From NCBI GenBank assembly GCA_010356995.1, contig ML996692.1:879933-943932 (forward strand): 64,000 nt of DNA, given 5' to 3'. Below, piece by piece: positions 44,696-54,720 of the stretch. Below the pieces are notes generated by a model. That model ran no database searches and had not been told where the DNA came from. It saw nothing but the letters and a program-made list of their open reading frames with translations. The translations under genes were made by a program, and so were the position numbers. The stretch is from Trichodelitschia bisporula (lineage: Eukaryota; Ascomycota; Dothideomycetes; Phaeotrichales; Phaeotrichaceae). Each line of letters opens with the position of its first letter. The first letter of the stretch is position 1.

Positions 44696-46857
44696 GGTGC
44701 TGCGCTTAGGTGCAGTAGGCACCGATGATGAAAGGCCTTGACGATCGTGAAATCCGCCAGCGGCGTAAGGGACGTAGTTACGGTCGACGAGGGGAGGGCC
44801 TCCGAGAAGGGAGGCGCGCGACTCGTGGGATGGAATTTTGGCGGTTGCGAGGAGAGAGCCGCCGGGTTGGGCAGCTCTTGGGGAGGAGTACTGAGGCTCG
44901 GCGACGGGGGACACTCACACGAGCGAGGGGGTGCGTGTGGCACCTTTGCACTTCGTCGCCCGGGGCTTTACTCTGCTATGTTCTCCTTGGTCCGATGGGA
45001 GGCGTCTCTCAGCGGGAAATAGCTCCTTGGCTTTTTCTTTTCCTTTGACAACGACCGACTGTTCGATGTTGGAACAGAGCCGATGAAAGTGACGAGTGAC
45101 GACAGGGCTTGCGACGCGACAAGAAACGTTCACACGCGAGGCCGAGGTGTAGAGGCAGGGTGTTAAGTTGCAAGATGTTCAAGGATGGAGAGTTGTGTTT
45201 CGTCGGAAGGTCGCAAAGCAGGTTGTTGGTACTGTTTGGAGTTGGGGGTGTGTGGAGGGGGGGTAGCGCTGGAGACGTCGCTGAAACACAGGGGGAGATG
45301 GCAGATGAGTTTGGTGTTGTTGAATTGCGCAAAGGCGACTGGACCGATCAACGGGGGAGAGATTATTGGAAGGGTTGTTGAAAAGGCGTGGACGAGATAA
45401 AAAGAGGCAAAAGAACGTTGCGTTGATGCTGCTGCTGCTTATTGATGAAAGAGAAGACAAGCGAACGGAAGGATGAAGAGAGAAAGGAATAGGATGGCAG
45501 GAGTTTTTTTCTCTCTTTGCCTTTGGGGAGGCTGATGAGAAGATGAGATGACTTTTGGGGCTGAGCTCTGCTGCCGCTGCTGCTTCTTCTGCTTCGCAGG
45601 AATGCCTGGTTGGATTGGGGGGGTGGTGGCCAAGCCTTGAGAGGATCCTCTTTGCGTGCTTTGCCGCCCAGTCCCTGCTTGCGCTTGGCCTTTGTACTTG
45701 CTGATCGTTCTTATTTTGCTATGTACTCGGCTGTCGAGAAGTGGGAGATGGAGTGACAGATGGAGATGGAGATGGAGACGGAGAATGACAATATGGTGGG
45801 AGAAGGAGAGCGAAAGTCTTTCCATCAGCATCGGCAACGGAATCCCCATGCAGTATCGCCTTAGATTGCCCGCTGACCAGATCAACAGCCTATCCTAACC
45901 TTTCCAGCAGCTTGCAGGTTGCGTAACCGTTGTTAGTCTAGAACTAGTCGTTCTCTTCAAGGCCCATTCCCTCACTGATCCCTCGAGTCTCTCTTCCCCG
46001 CCAAAGGACATAGATTAAGGTACATTGAATGTGATATCACCATCGTCCTTACCACCAAAACCACGCCAAACCTTACGAACGGGAGCGGCTCAGCCGCCAC
46101 TAAAGGAAATGTGGCGCCATCCGCTCTGTTGGTTGTGGCTTTTGGCTCACCGGCGGTGCATTCGGGGCGGTGCGCGGGCATGATGGCGGCACGGCATCGG
46201 AGCTAAGGAGAGAGAGAGAACAGAGAGAGGCCGGTCGGTCGGGCTGGGCAATATCGATTCATCAATTATTAATGCACAACACCATGGCCCTTTATGCACC
46301 TCGTGCTATTCTCATCCTTGATCGGCGGCCTGCCTTAGTGACGACATCGCATACTCTCTTTACCACCTTGTACATGGATTGTTGAAATTGAATGTTCGTT
46401 GTGTTGACATCCCCGCAGGAAGCCAAACGCGTATGCTGTCCTCATTTTGCTTACGAAGGAGTGGAGATGGAGAATCCATTAGGGAGCAAAGGGCCTATCC
46501 AAGGGTCTGAGGGTGAGAGGTTCGGTCCCACTTTGCGGAGGAACTAGAACTAATTACCCCCACCAGAGAGGCTGCTCTAGCCAGTGAATACGTATCATTA
46601 GTTGGACCCTGGACTGCGGACGACGACCTCTGGTCTCCTGCGTTTGAACTCACGACATCACCAGCCACCATCAGACTTAAGTTGAAATCAGTTACTTATC
46701 TTTGTATACGACGAAGACAAGATGAAACCGAACGTCCATCTCGACACCCGCATTATCAATCGGCCTGTACATGCGTAAACGTAAACCGTTACCCTTAGCG
46801 TCACTGCAATGCCGATATCGATACGGTAACCGTCGTATATCCATAAGTTGCGCTCGC
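44696..46857. other. Long leader/promoter region of the UPF0658 gene
   Basis: From about 44915 to 45830 the minus strand is CT-rich and has no ATG at all, so it is probably a long 5' leader. Between 45.9 and 46.8 kb nothing was recognised. The right end is the 3' flank of the TmpA-like gene. Confidence 0.5.
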
Positions 46858-48546
46858 TCAAGAGTCGAAAATGGGTCCAAAGGCCGGAACCCCTCTCGCC
46901 TCCATCTCGAAGACCACCTTCTTTGTGACAGTAGGGTTGCTGATCACGAAGACCGCCTCCGCTCCGAAGTCCTTGTAGGCCTTCCACGTCAGTCCCACCA
47001 TGTCCGGTCTACCACTCATCGCGGTGTCGAAAACCACGGCCTCCGGATCCTTCTCTCTCACAAGCCGGTTGATTTCGTCGCCATAGGTCTTCATCGGGTC
47101 CCGGGCGCTCCACAAGACGCGAAAGTTTGTGTCTTTTACCGGCCCCAGCATGAAGCTCAAGGCCGGCCCGATTCCGGATCCAGTCGTCACAATCACAACC
47201 CGCCGGAAGAGGTACGCCATGGCTAAGAAGCCCGTCTTTGGGATTCCCTTCACCCAGTAACGCGGCCGCGGCCCGGTGATCGTCGAGGATGTCCAGTCTC
47301 CAGACCGAGAGATGATCATGCTGCTTCCCCCATCGCGACCCGGAAATAAGGCGAACTGGTGCCATTCGCCCAATGGTGAGCGCGCAATAGCTATCCCGCT
47401 AATGGGCGCCCATTCGTGTTCCGTGTTAAGGCGCAGAGCGTGCCGGGAGAGGAACTCGGACGTGAAGATGAGGCGGCGGAGACGCAGCCACGGGAGCACC
47501 GTATGGACGGTGATGATGGCGGTGAACCACGTCGGCGGCAACAGGAGGAGTGCCATTCCCTGCGACACCCCCGTCTGCGAATGGATCTGTTGGGCAATCA
47601 GCGCGAGCTCCACCCAGAACAGCGCAATGGTAAGCCAGCTCGCAAAGCGATGCGTGTACTCAAACGAGTTGTGCACCACGGCCCGCAGATAAGGCAACGC
47701 AAAGACGACGATGAGGCAAAGCAGCGCTATGATAAAGTACGTCAGGAGCACAAAGGCCAGCGAACCGAATAAGAGACGGCGCAAGTCGCTCGACACCGAC
47801 ACCGTCAGTCCGATGAACCAGAAAGTCCCCGCCGTCGCGCTAGCTGAGTGTATCCCGCCGCATTCATAAATCTTGGCCAACTGCCATCGAATCCACAGGG
47901 GGGTCGAGTGAGGAACGAGCTGCATAATGGAGTAGAGGGTGTTCAGAACGTAGTCTTGCCGAATAAGCACCGCGAGCAGGAGGTTTGCCGAGGCCACCGT
48001 CGCGAGGACCGCCGGAGTGAAGGCTGCCAACGACCCCGATTTGAGGACTATGGCGCCCAGGGTGACCAGATTGAGGACGAAAACGGCGAAGAAGAGACAA
48101 CGATACGCGCTGAAGATGAGGTAACGAACCTGAGCGAACAAGCGACGATGCGCCGATATCTGCGGCACCGAGTATGGCTCAATCTGCAGGGTCTCCCCCT
48201 GAGCTCCCTCGAGGTGCGATGGCAACGGCGTCGCTGCTATGGCGATGTCCTTCTCCAGAGGGGATTGCGCTCTCGACGGAATCGTGGGCGAAACACTACC
48301 TGATCCCGAAAAGGAGTTGCTAGCGGCCGATCCGAGCAGTGTGACAGTCGAAGTCGCCCAATTGCCGTTGCTGCCACCTTGAGGCAGGGAGAGGGTGCTC
48401 GAGCTGCCATGAGCAACATTGGGCACAGCCAGGCGGTTGGCCTCCTGCTCCGAGTTTGCAGCCGACAAACCGCGCATTTCGTAGGCGCCCATGGTACCGC
48501 TTTCGTCCGCGGAGGAGCCGGTCGTTGTCGAGCTCCAGGCCTTCAT
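46858..48546 (-). CDS. TmpA-like membrane flavoprotein/reductase
   Basis: This single-exon gene of 562 residues starts at an ATG at 48546. About 130 Ser-rich cytosolic residues precede six predicted membrane helices (for example CLFFAVFVLNLVTLGAIVL, LAFVLLTYFIIALLCLIVVF, WLTIALFWVELALIAQQI). A cytosolic reductase-like half follows. It carries FAD-side residues around GEWHQFALFPG and SRSGDWTSS, then the nucleotide-binding VVIVTTGSGIGPALSFML, and a C-terminal FVISNPTVTKKVVFEMEARG. The layout matches Aspergillus nidulans TmpA, a transmembrane oxidoreductase involved in a signal that triggers conidiation, and the related C-terminal part of NRPS-like proteins. Haem-ligating His pairs of true ferric reductases are not evident in the helices. 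A decayed adenylate-forming gene diverges from it. Confidence 0.8.
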   Translation of the reverse strand: MKAWSSTTTGSSADESGTMGAYEMRGLSAANSEQEANRLAVPNVAHGSSSTLSLPQGGSNGNWATSTVTLLGSAASNSFSGSGSVSPTIPSRAQSPLEKDIAIAATPLPSHLEGAQGETLQIEPYSVPQISAHRRLFAQVRYLIFSAYRCLFFAVFVLNLVTLGAIVLKSGSLAAFTPAVLATVASANLLLAVLIRQDYVLNTLYSIMQLVPHSTPLWIRWQLAKIYECGGIHSASATAGTFWFIGLTVSVSSDLRRLLFGSLAFVLLTYFIIALLCLIVVFALPYLRAVVHNSFEYTHRFASWLTIALFWVELALIAQQIHSQTGVSQGMALLLLPPTWFTAIITVHTVLPWLRLRRLIFTSEFLSRHALRLNTEHEWAPISGIAIARSPLGEWHQFALFPGRDGGSSMIISRSGDWTSSTITGPRPRYWVKGIPKTGFLAMAYLFRRVVIVTTGSGIGPALSFMLGPVKDTNFRVLWSARDPMKTYGDEINRLVREKDPEAVVFDTAMSGRPDMVGLTWKAYKDFGAEAVFVISNPTVTKKVVFEMEARGVPAFGPIFDS

Positions 48547-49225
48547 GATTGCTGATGGCGGAGGTTGAGGTTGTAAAGGGCGGAGGTTGGCCGTGGTGGC
48601 GGATATGGTTGCTGGGGATGGGGGAGGTTCAATCGAGGTGAACCAGGGGGTGTTGTGTGGAGGTCGTGTGATAAAGTTCAGTTCTGCCAGAGGAAGTGGT
48701 ATAGTTATCGCCTGGTTGGAAAGGCATGGCCGGGGAAAGGGTCTCGGCGACGTGCGCTTCCCGATGCGGAAGGCAGTGACACCTTTGTCAATCGTTTGGT
48801 AAGGGCTGCAGTTGCCCTTTCGGGGAGGAGGGCATTGTAGACGTTCTTATATCAAGGTCAGTGCATATCTAACACTGCCTTTTACTTACATGTGCGGCTT
48901 ATAATTTCTATAGTCGTGAGCTGCGTTCAAACGATGTTTGATGGCGAGTGGTGTTGCTATGGCACTCGTTTATATCTTAGGCATCTACCGGCCTTTCGTC
49001 CCTATCCATTTTGAATCCAGCAACCCGATATAAATCCATGCCAGCAGTATCTATAGTGCTGTTGTCGGTCGCCAAGCTCGCAGCAAGCAAAATCCCGACG
49101 TGTGTACTTCGCCTAGGACTCTTTCACAAACTCCGACCTTTCACAACACTCCGCTTCACAACGGAGAGCCTCATTTAGCCCCCGCCCCATCAACAATCTT
49201 GCACCTTTCGATCTTGACCACAGCA
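48547..49225. other. Divergent intergenic region
   Basis: This lies between the TmpA-like start (minus) and the decayed AMP-binding gene (plus). It is a plausible former shared promoter. No other feature was seen. Confidence 0.5.
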
Positions 49226-49960
49226 ATGGATCAAGTGACGCCAGTTTCCGAGGCTACCAATCTTCAGATGTCGTCCTCAACTAGCGACGTCAGGTCCCTA
49301 ATTATTAGTCAAACCCCCCCCCCCCAGCATCGGTTTTCGAAGACGTCAATCTCCTCACCTGGATCTTCCGCGAGCCTGCCGGTGACAAGGATTCCTCGAA
49401 GCCTATTAGTAGCCTATAAGACTGTCAATGACTTGTACATCGAGCCCGTCCCGTTTTTCTTTCACTGTCGTACGGAGATGTTCAAGCCCCTGAGATTTCG
49501 GGCCCTACGTCCAGGGGACGCCACCCAGCCCCAGAGTTACGAGTCGCTGATTCTAGCTCCCGCCGATTACTAACTATATGGGTTCTCATCGACCCCTTAA
49601 GCGGCGTGTCGCTCAGCAGGGAGACACTCTAGTTCTATACCTGTGTTCGGTCCCTCATTGGCGGCTTCAAAGCTGCAGGCATCCAGCCCGGCGATTGTGT
49701 GTGCATCTATGCGCACAATGACATCCACTACTTTGCGCTTGTCCTCGGCATTGTTGGCGCGGGTGGCATCTTCACTGGCATCAGCCCGTCCGCGAACGTG
49801 ACCGAGCTGCAGACTCACATGTACATGACAAAGCCAAAGCTCTTTCTCGTCTAGTCCTCGCCCGGCGTTGGCAACGCCCTCGTCGACAAAGTGGCCCCTA
49901 CGGACTTGCTGGTGGGGACTGCACTGTTTCGGCAGCATCTCCGTTGGTGGCTCACAGTTT
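49226..49960 (+). pseudogene. Decayed adenylate-forming (AMP-binding) enzyme
   Basis: Fragments of an acyl-CoA-ligase-like N-terminus appear in more than one plus-strand frame. An opening MDQVTPVSEATNLQMSSS is followed by FEDVNLLTWIFREPAGDKDS (from about 49335). Further on comes SLIGGFKAAGIQPGDCVCIY and LVLGIVGAGGIFTGISPSAN (about 49650-49800). These match the N-terminal domain of fungal adenylating enzymes. The frame is broken by frameshifts and stops, one of them a TAG right after KPKLFLV near 49851. The remaining two thirds of the enzyme, including the AMP-binding core motifs, is absent. I take it as a dead host gene, once divergent from the TmpA-like gene. Confidence 0.75.
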
Positions 49961-50125
49961 TTTTCTGCTATGTCGCTCGTCATATTGCCCAGCATAGTTG
50001 ATACCAGATATGCAGAATGAGGATTTGCTCCATGAACAAGCGGAGAACGTGACACTCTACATGACGAATCAATGACCTATTACACGCTACACGCTACAGT
50101 ACGCTACCCAGGATATCATACCGCC

Positions 50126-51958
50126 CTACACAGAAACCTTAACCTCCTCCTTGCCATGCCCGTTCTCCGAGCCCTTGACATCGGAGCCCTCCCCCTTCCC
50201 TTCCCCCACCAACGACAGCCCATCCGCCCAATCCCCCGGCCTAACCCGTCCCCCCTCAAGCCCCTCATTCAAATACCCCTCAGCATCATACCCAAGCTCA
50301 ATAAGCCCCTCCTCGGATCCCCACTCCCCCATCGCCATCAAGCCAATCGGCACCCTCCCCTCCCCCTTAACCGGCTCGCCATACCCAACCGGCACCGTAA
50401 TCGCCGGCGCACCCGTAAAATTCGCCAACCACACGTACTCCATACTGCGGATACTCATATCCCCATCCGAGCACCCGTACTTCAAATCGCTCTCGCGCTT
50501 GATCGCCCACCCCACGGCAGGGGTCGTGGGCGTCACAATAGCCAACCCGGGATGTTCCTTAAACAACCACGCCAAGTGCGCCATCAAAATCCCGCGCACC
50601 TTCTGCGCGAGCAAAAAATCTCCCGCCGGCGCCGTCCTCGCCAGTGCGAACAAAATCCTCGTCGCAGGACTCAGATACCCAAGCTCACGCTGCGCACTCG
50701 CCGCCTCGTTCATAATCGTTAATGCATGCGCCAGCTGCCCCTCCGTCAGATACGGGATCTCAATCTCAACCACCGAGTACCCGCGCTTCGCGACCAGCCA
50801 ATCGATCGCCGCCTGGCACTTGACACGCACCGGCTCGTCCGCGCGCTCGAACCATGCCTTGCACACGCCGAGCACCTTCGGCCGGTCGCCCTGGTGCCGC
50901 TGCGGAGGCGCAAAGGATGCCGACGCCGGGACAGCTGGGTCGGGCGCAGCCATGACGCGGTACGCGACCTCGAGGGCGCTCATATCCGCGGCGATGGGAC
51001 CGACGACGGTGCTCGTATTCGCGAGACTCGGTGTCGGCGCGTCGCTCACGCGGCCGTGGCTCGGCTTCAGCCCGAAGACGCCGCAGTACGACGCCGGGAT
51101 GCGGATACTCCCGCCGCCATCACAACCGAGCGCGAAGGGGACCAGGCCAGCGGCGACGGCGTAGGCGGACCCGCCGGAGGACCCGCCAGTGTAGTACGAG
51201 GCGTTGTACGGGTTGCGCGGCGTGCCGTGCAGGGGGTTGAGGTTCGTCGTGTCCATGCCCATTTCGTGCATGTTCGTTTTGCCCACGACAATTGCACCGG
51301 CGGACTCCCATTGCGCTACGCACCAGCTTGTTCCTCCGGCACCGGGGAAGGACCGCGCAGAGCCGTATCGCTTGGAGTACCCTTCTATGTCGACTTCGTC
51401 TTTCACGGCAACGGGCACGCCGTCGAGAACGCCGAGCGGTTGGCCCGCTGCATAACGTGCGGTGGAGGCTGCGGCGGCGGCGGTGATGAGTTCGACTTGT
51501 GATTCGAGGAAGGCGGTTGCGTGGTCGTTGCGCGGGGTCGCGTCGCGCCGGATGAGTGGGAGGAGGGCCGCGACGACGGCGCTGGGCGTAGTGCGGCGCT
51601 CAAGGTAGGCATTGTGGTAGTCGGCGACGGAGGGAAAGCGCGCGGGCACATCTGGGGGTGCGCGGAGGGCGTCGCGGGCCGTGTAGCTGCTCGACGCGGG
51701 GGCGGGACCGGAGGCTAGGGGGATGACGGTGGGGTCGTAGCGCGTTTCTTTGTTGTCCAGCTCGGTGAGGGCGCGGAGACAGCTGAAGCCGGCGTTATTG
51801 TAGAGGAAGGATGCTAAAGGCGGGAGGGCGGTCACCAGGTGGGCGCCGACGACGAGGGGTATGCCGCGGAAGATGGGGTTTTTGGCGGGTGGAGGAACAG
51901 AGTAGGGGAGGGAGGTTTGCTGGGCGGCTGGGTAGTTGGCGAACTTGAGGGAGGCCAT
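50126..51958 (-). CDS. Amidase signature family hydrolase
   Basis: This single-exon gene of 610 residues starts at an ATG at 51958. It contains the Ser-cisSer-Lys triad of amidase-signature enzymes: Lys186 in [10 protein letters not shown], the cis-Ser near 260 in [16 protein letters not shown], and the nucleophile Ser284 in [20 protein letters not shown]. These enzymes hydrolyse amides (acetamide, fatty-acid or aryl amides, or aminoacyl amides); the substrate cannot be told. The N-terminal 140 residues are an extension with a hydrophobic patch ([21 protein letters not shown]) that might bind membrane. The C-terminal 30 residues are Gly/Glu/Lys-rich. The 17-nt tandem repeat lies just upstream of the start. 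Local GC content is high. Confidence 0.92.
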   Translation of the reverse strand: MASLKFANYPAAQQTSLPYSVPPPAKNPIFRGIPLVVGAHLVTALPPLASFLYNNAGFSCLRALTELDNKETRYDPTVIPLASGPAPASSSYTARDALRAPPDVPARFPSVADYHNAYLERRTTPSAVVAALLPLIRRDATPRNDHATAFLESQVELITAAAAASTARYAAGQPLGVLDGVPVAVKDEVDIEGYSKRYGSARSFPGAGGTSWCVAQWESAGAIVVGKTNMHEMGMDTTNLNPLHGTPRNPYNASYYTGGSSGGSAYAVAAGLVPFALGCDGGGSIRIPASYCGVFGLKPSHGRVSDAPTPSLANTSTVVGPIAADMSALEVAYRVMAAPDPAVPASASFAPPQRHQGDRPKVLGVCKAWFERADEPVRVKCQAAIDWLVAKRGYSVVEIEIPYLTEGQLAHALTIMNEAASAQRELGYLSPATRILFALARTAPAGDFLLAQKVRGILMAHLAWLFKEHPGLAIVTPTTPAVGWAIKRESDLKYGCSDGDMSIRSMEYVWLANFTGAPAITVPVGYGEPVKGEGRVPIGLMAMGEWGSEEGLIELGYDAEGYLNEGLEGGRVRPGDWADGLSLVGEGKGEGSDVKGSENGHGKEEVKVSV

Positions 51959-51986
51959 TGTGGGTGGTGTGAAATGGGGATTGGAG

Positions 51987-52023
51987 TGGGTGGTGATGAT
52001 GGGTGGGTGGTGATGATGGGTGG
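51987..52023. repeat. 17-nt tandem repeat, 2.2 copies
   Basis: TGGGTGGTGATGATGGG occurs at 51987-52003 and 52004-52020, followed by TGG. It lies in the probable leader or promoter of the amidase gene. Confidence 0.8.
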
Positions 52024-53537
52024 AGGTGAGGTTGTTTAATCAAGGGAGGTTCAACTCATGCCGACGTTGAATTGGTACCGTACGGCTGAAACATAGAGGG
52101 CCTGGCCGGGTCGCGGGAGCTAACACGTTTCTGGCATGTGCGACTGGTCTGATTCACGTGCGATGTGGGGCCAGCCTCGGCCGTTTTACGCAAGGCTAGA
52201 CTAGGCAAAAGTATACTCTATTCCTTTCTTCCTTTCTCACTTCGGAGCACAAAGTTTGAGAACTACTATTTTGCCATTGTAACTATAACTAGAGACTGTT
52301 CCTTCTGTGAGGTTTTGCGACTTTCGTGTTTTGTTGTTTGCTCGTGCCTGGAACGTCCTCTTCAATCAGCTGAAGTTGCTTCGCGATCATGACCAGCTTG
52401 CGACGAGCCCATACTTTGGCCGAGAGGCTTTTATATAGCTGCTTATAGGTCACCAGTGCAAGACATTCTGCTATAGTCCACGGCCATGCAGCTTCGTTGT
52501 CCAGTACATTCAGACAGGAGATGTACCAGCCTCCATGATGCTGGGATCAACTTCAAAGAGTGGCTGAGCAAGTCGACAGTGTGGTTTGTTGGATGACGAT
52601 GGAAGTCACCGTGCGGACAGGACGCTTTCAGGCCGATGTCTTATGGTCATGGTCAGCCGCGGTGATGCACTGCTTGGGAAACTCACCTGCTCTGGAAGTA
52701 TACTCGCACTTCCAACATATAAAGTTCCCCGTCGCTGCCCTCTCGCAGACGGTATATTACTTCGGTAGCTGACGTGACGTATATTTCTTCCATGCCTTGG
52801 ACCACTGTCGAGATGTGCCCCTTTTTGTTGTCCTCGAGTATTACACTGCCGGGCACATAGTATGCTGCGGAGCTTGTTTTACTCAATCTGCTCAAGCTGG
52901 CGCAACTTCTCTATAATTTTGGGAAGAAGCTCGAGGGATTCAAAGCTGCAAGCCTGCTCGTGACAGCTAGTGCCTCAAGAGATGGAGACGAGCTCTAAAT
53001 CCGTCATCCGCGCCGTGGAGTTGTCAGAGTGGATGCTGAAGGCTGAGCTCACATACGTATATACCCGAACGACAGGCTATAGGCAGAGCGAGAAGGCCTT
53101 TATATAATATACGAAATGTGCCTTCCAAAGGACTTCATCATTATATCCCCCCCTTGTATACAGCGGACAACCACTCGGCTGCGACAAGCAATCACGAGGG
53201 TTGAAGTTGTAGGGGCCAAACGACGGCAGGCCATTGAACGGACCCGTAAATGGCCTCGAGTCCGGAGAAACTACCATTGACGTTGCTAAGATTATTGCGC
53301 TTAAGCGCGCCTGGATTCCGAGCAACAGTCAGTACAATGATCTCAGTCGCCTGTCTCCCTTTACAGCACCACCCGCCAGCTAACGCCTATCACCCAGCGG
53401 ATAACTCCCGACGAGGCGCCTCAGAGCGTAAACTTCACCAGCGAATCCCTCGCACTGCCAGGCACGACCAGGCCTGTACAACCACGCCACCCGGTCGGCC
53501 GTACTCATGAGCAGCTATAAGAGATGTCAACCTCTGA
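52024..53537. other. Low-coding-potential stretch
   Basis: Only short frames are seen. A minus-strand piece at about 53077-53325 (GPFNGLPSFGPYNFNPRDC) reads like protein but has no ATG and no recognised family. Together with the following 3.5 kb it looks like a graveyard of decayed genes. Confidence 0.45.
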
Positions 53538-54249
53538 CTACGAAATGCTGTCAAACCGGAAAGCAGCCAGGGAGATACACAAAAAACTAACCTCTGCGTA
53601 CTGGATCACTTGGATCCGCTCGGAGTGTGCACGAGTCACACTCGGCAAGACGAGGCGGTCCACCAACCGGCAAGCCGCCCGAACATCCTCCAGGTCGACG
53701 CGGGACAGAGTCATCGCGCGGTCCTGCACCTCCATCATGCGCCGATACAGACCCGGGACGGATGTCGGATGCGGTGCCGGTGTGCGCTGCTGCGAGGCTT
53801 GATCTAGTTCCATGGTTAGCAAACAAGGCCTTCGACTCCGAGAGCTGGACAACTTACGCGGCGGCGGCGGCGGCGGCCGGCTCGGGGGAGGCGGGAACCC
53901 CCCAAGAGGCGGAAAGTGCAGCGAGAGCGAGTCCGACGAGGGATAGTGAACCAGCCGCCGGTCCACCACCTCCACGAACCCATGACGGAACCGACGCTCA
54001 GCTCCCTGCTGGCTGCAGGGGATGGCGTCGTCGGGATCACCGGGTGGCGGCAACAGCGCGGAGGCTGGTGGGTCTGGGGTCGCAGGGGGACTCGGCCCGC
54101 TGAAGGGGAATGGCGGGATTGGAGGGTGCAGGGAGCTCTGCGACGCCTGTTGAGAGATAAATTAGCTGATTGTTTGTGATTGCTGGGAATTGAGCAGAAC
54201 ATACCCTTAATGGAGGCGCAGGTGCGTTGGTCCGCGAGTTGCGCGGCAT
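53538..54249 (-). CDS. Proline-rich orphan protein
   Basis: The proposed exons are 54249-54205 and 54146-53538. The 58-nt intron has a GTATGT donor, an AGCTAATT branch-like site and a CAACAG acceptor. The result is 217 residues starting MPRNSRTNAPAPPLR. The first 110 residues are very Pro-rich, including runs of six to seven Pro. The end is helical and amphipathic (YRRMMEVQDRAMTLSRVDLE, then RLVDRLVLPSVTRAHSERI). A further in-frame 54-nt intron at 53804-53857 (GTAAGT..TAG) is possible and would give 199 residues. A TATATATC element about 55 bases upstream of the ATG, followed by a CA-rich leader (CATCGTCAAACTACAATCC), supports real expression. No family was recognised. It is the one apparently living gene in a decayed region. 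Confidence 0.5.
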
Positions 54250-54300
54250 TGTTGGAGGATTGTAGTTTGACGATGTTGTTGTGGTTGTGGTTTTTGAAAA

Positions 54301-54308
54301 GATATATA
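54301..54308 (-). promoter_or_regulatory. TATA-like element of the Pro-rich gene
   Basis: On the minus strand TTATATATC precedes a CAAAAACCACAACC-type leader and the ATG at 54249 by about 55 bases. This is unusually close but typical in sequence. Confidence 0.4.
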
Positions 54309-54360
54309 AGGGGCGCGCAGCAGCGCTGAATGGCCAAGCTCTGATGCTGTATCCGGGCAA

Positions 54361-54720
54361 CTACTTTGTCCGCGGCGGCATTCCGGACGGTAGATAGTTG
54401 ATCATGGTTTCGGATGGGAGTCCGGCCAAGAGTGGATTCAGCGGATAGCACATCTCGAAGAAATTGATACCTAGTGTATACATGTCGACCTTGTCGTTAT
54501 AGGTGCCGGATGCACCAGTCCTCATGCATTTGAGATATAGGCACTGGCCATCATACTCGGTGCCCAGCTTCTTGTACTTGTCTTCGAAGTCATTGCGCTC
54601 TTCGACAGTCTCATCCAGCTTCTTCTGCAGGGCGCGGCAAACCTTTCGGTCATGGCCTTCTCTTGCTGTTCCCAAATATTCATTTTGAGAGACTCTTTCT
54701 CCTGCGACAACTGCGCCTGA
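54361..54720 (-). pseudogene. Chimeric fragment: coiled coil joined to a GCN2-like kinase piece
   Basis: The minus strand first shows coiled-coil sequence in two adjacent frames, one of which reads RALQKKLDETVEERNDFEDK. It then runs straight into SGTYNDKVDMYTLGINFFEM at about 54436-54510. That string is the subdomain IX region of eIF2-alpha kinases of the GCN2 type (YNDKVDMYSLGIIFFEM in true enzymes). No ATP-binding lobe, HRD or DFG motif is present, and the frame ends soon after. It is a non-functional fragment that seems to fuse parts of two unrelated host genes. Confidence 0.6.

Noticed and set aside
50072-51502. Long plus-strand frames opposite the amidase
   Set aside because: They are antisense shadows of a GC-rich coding gene; no domain is visible.
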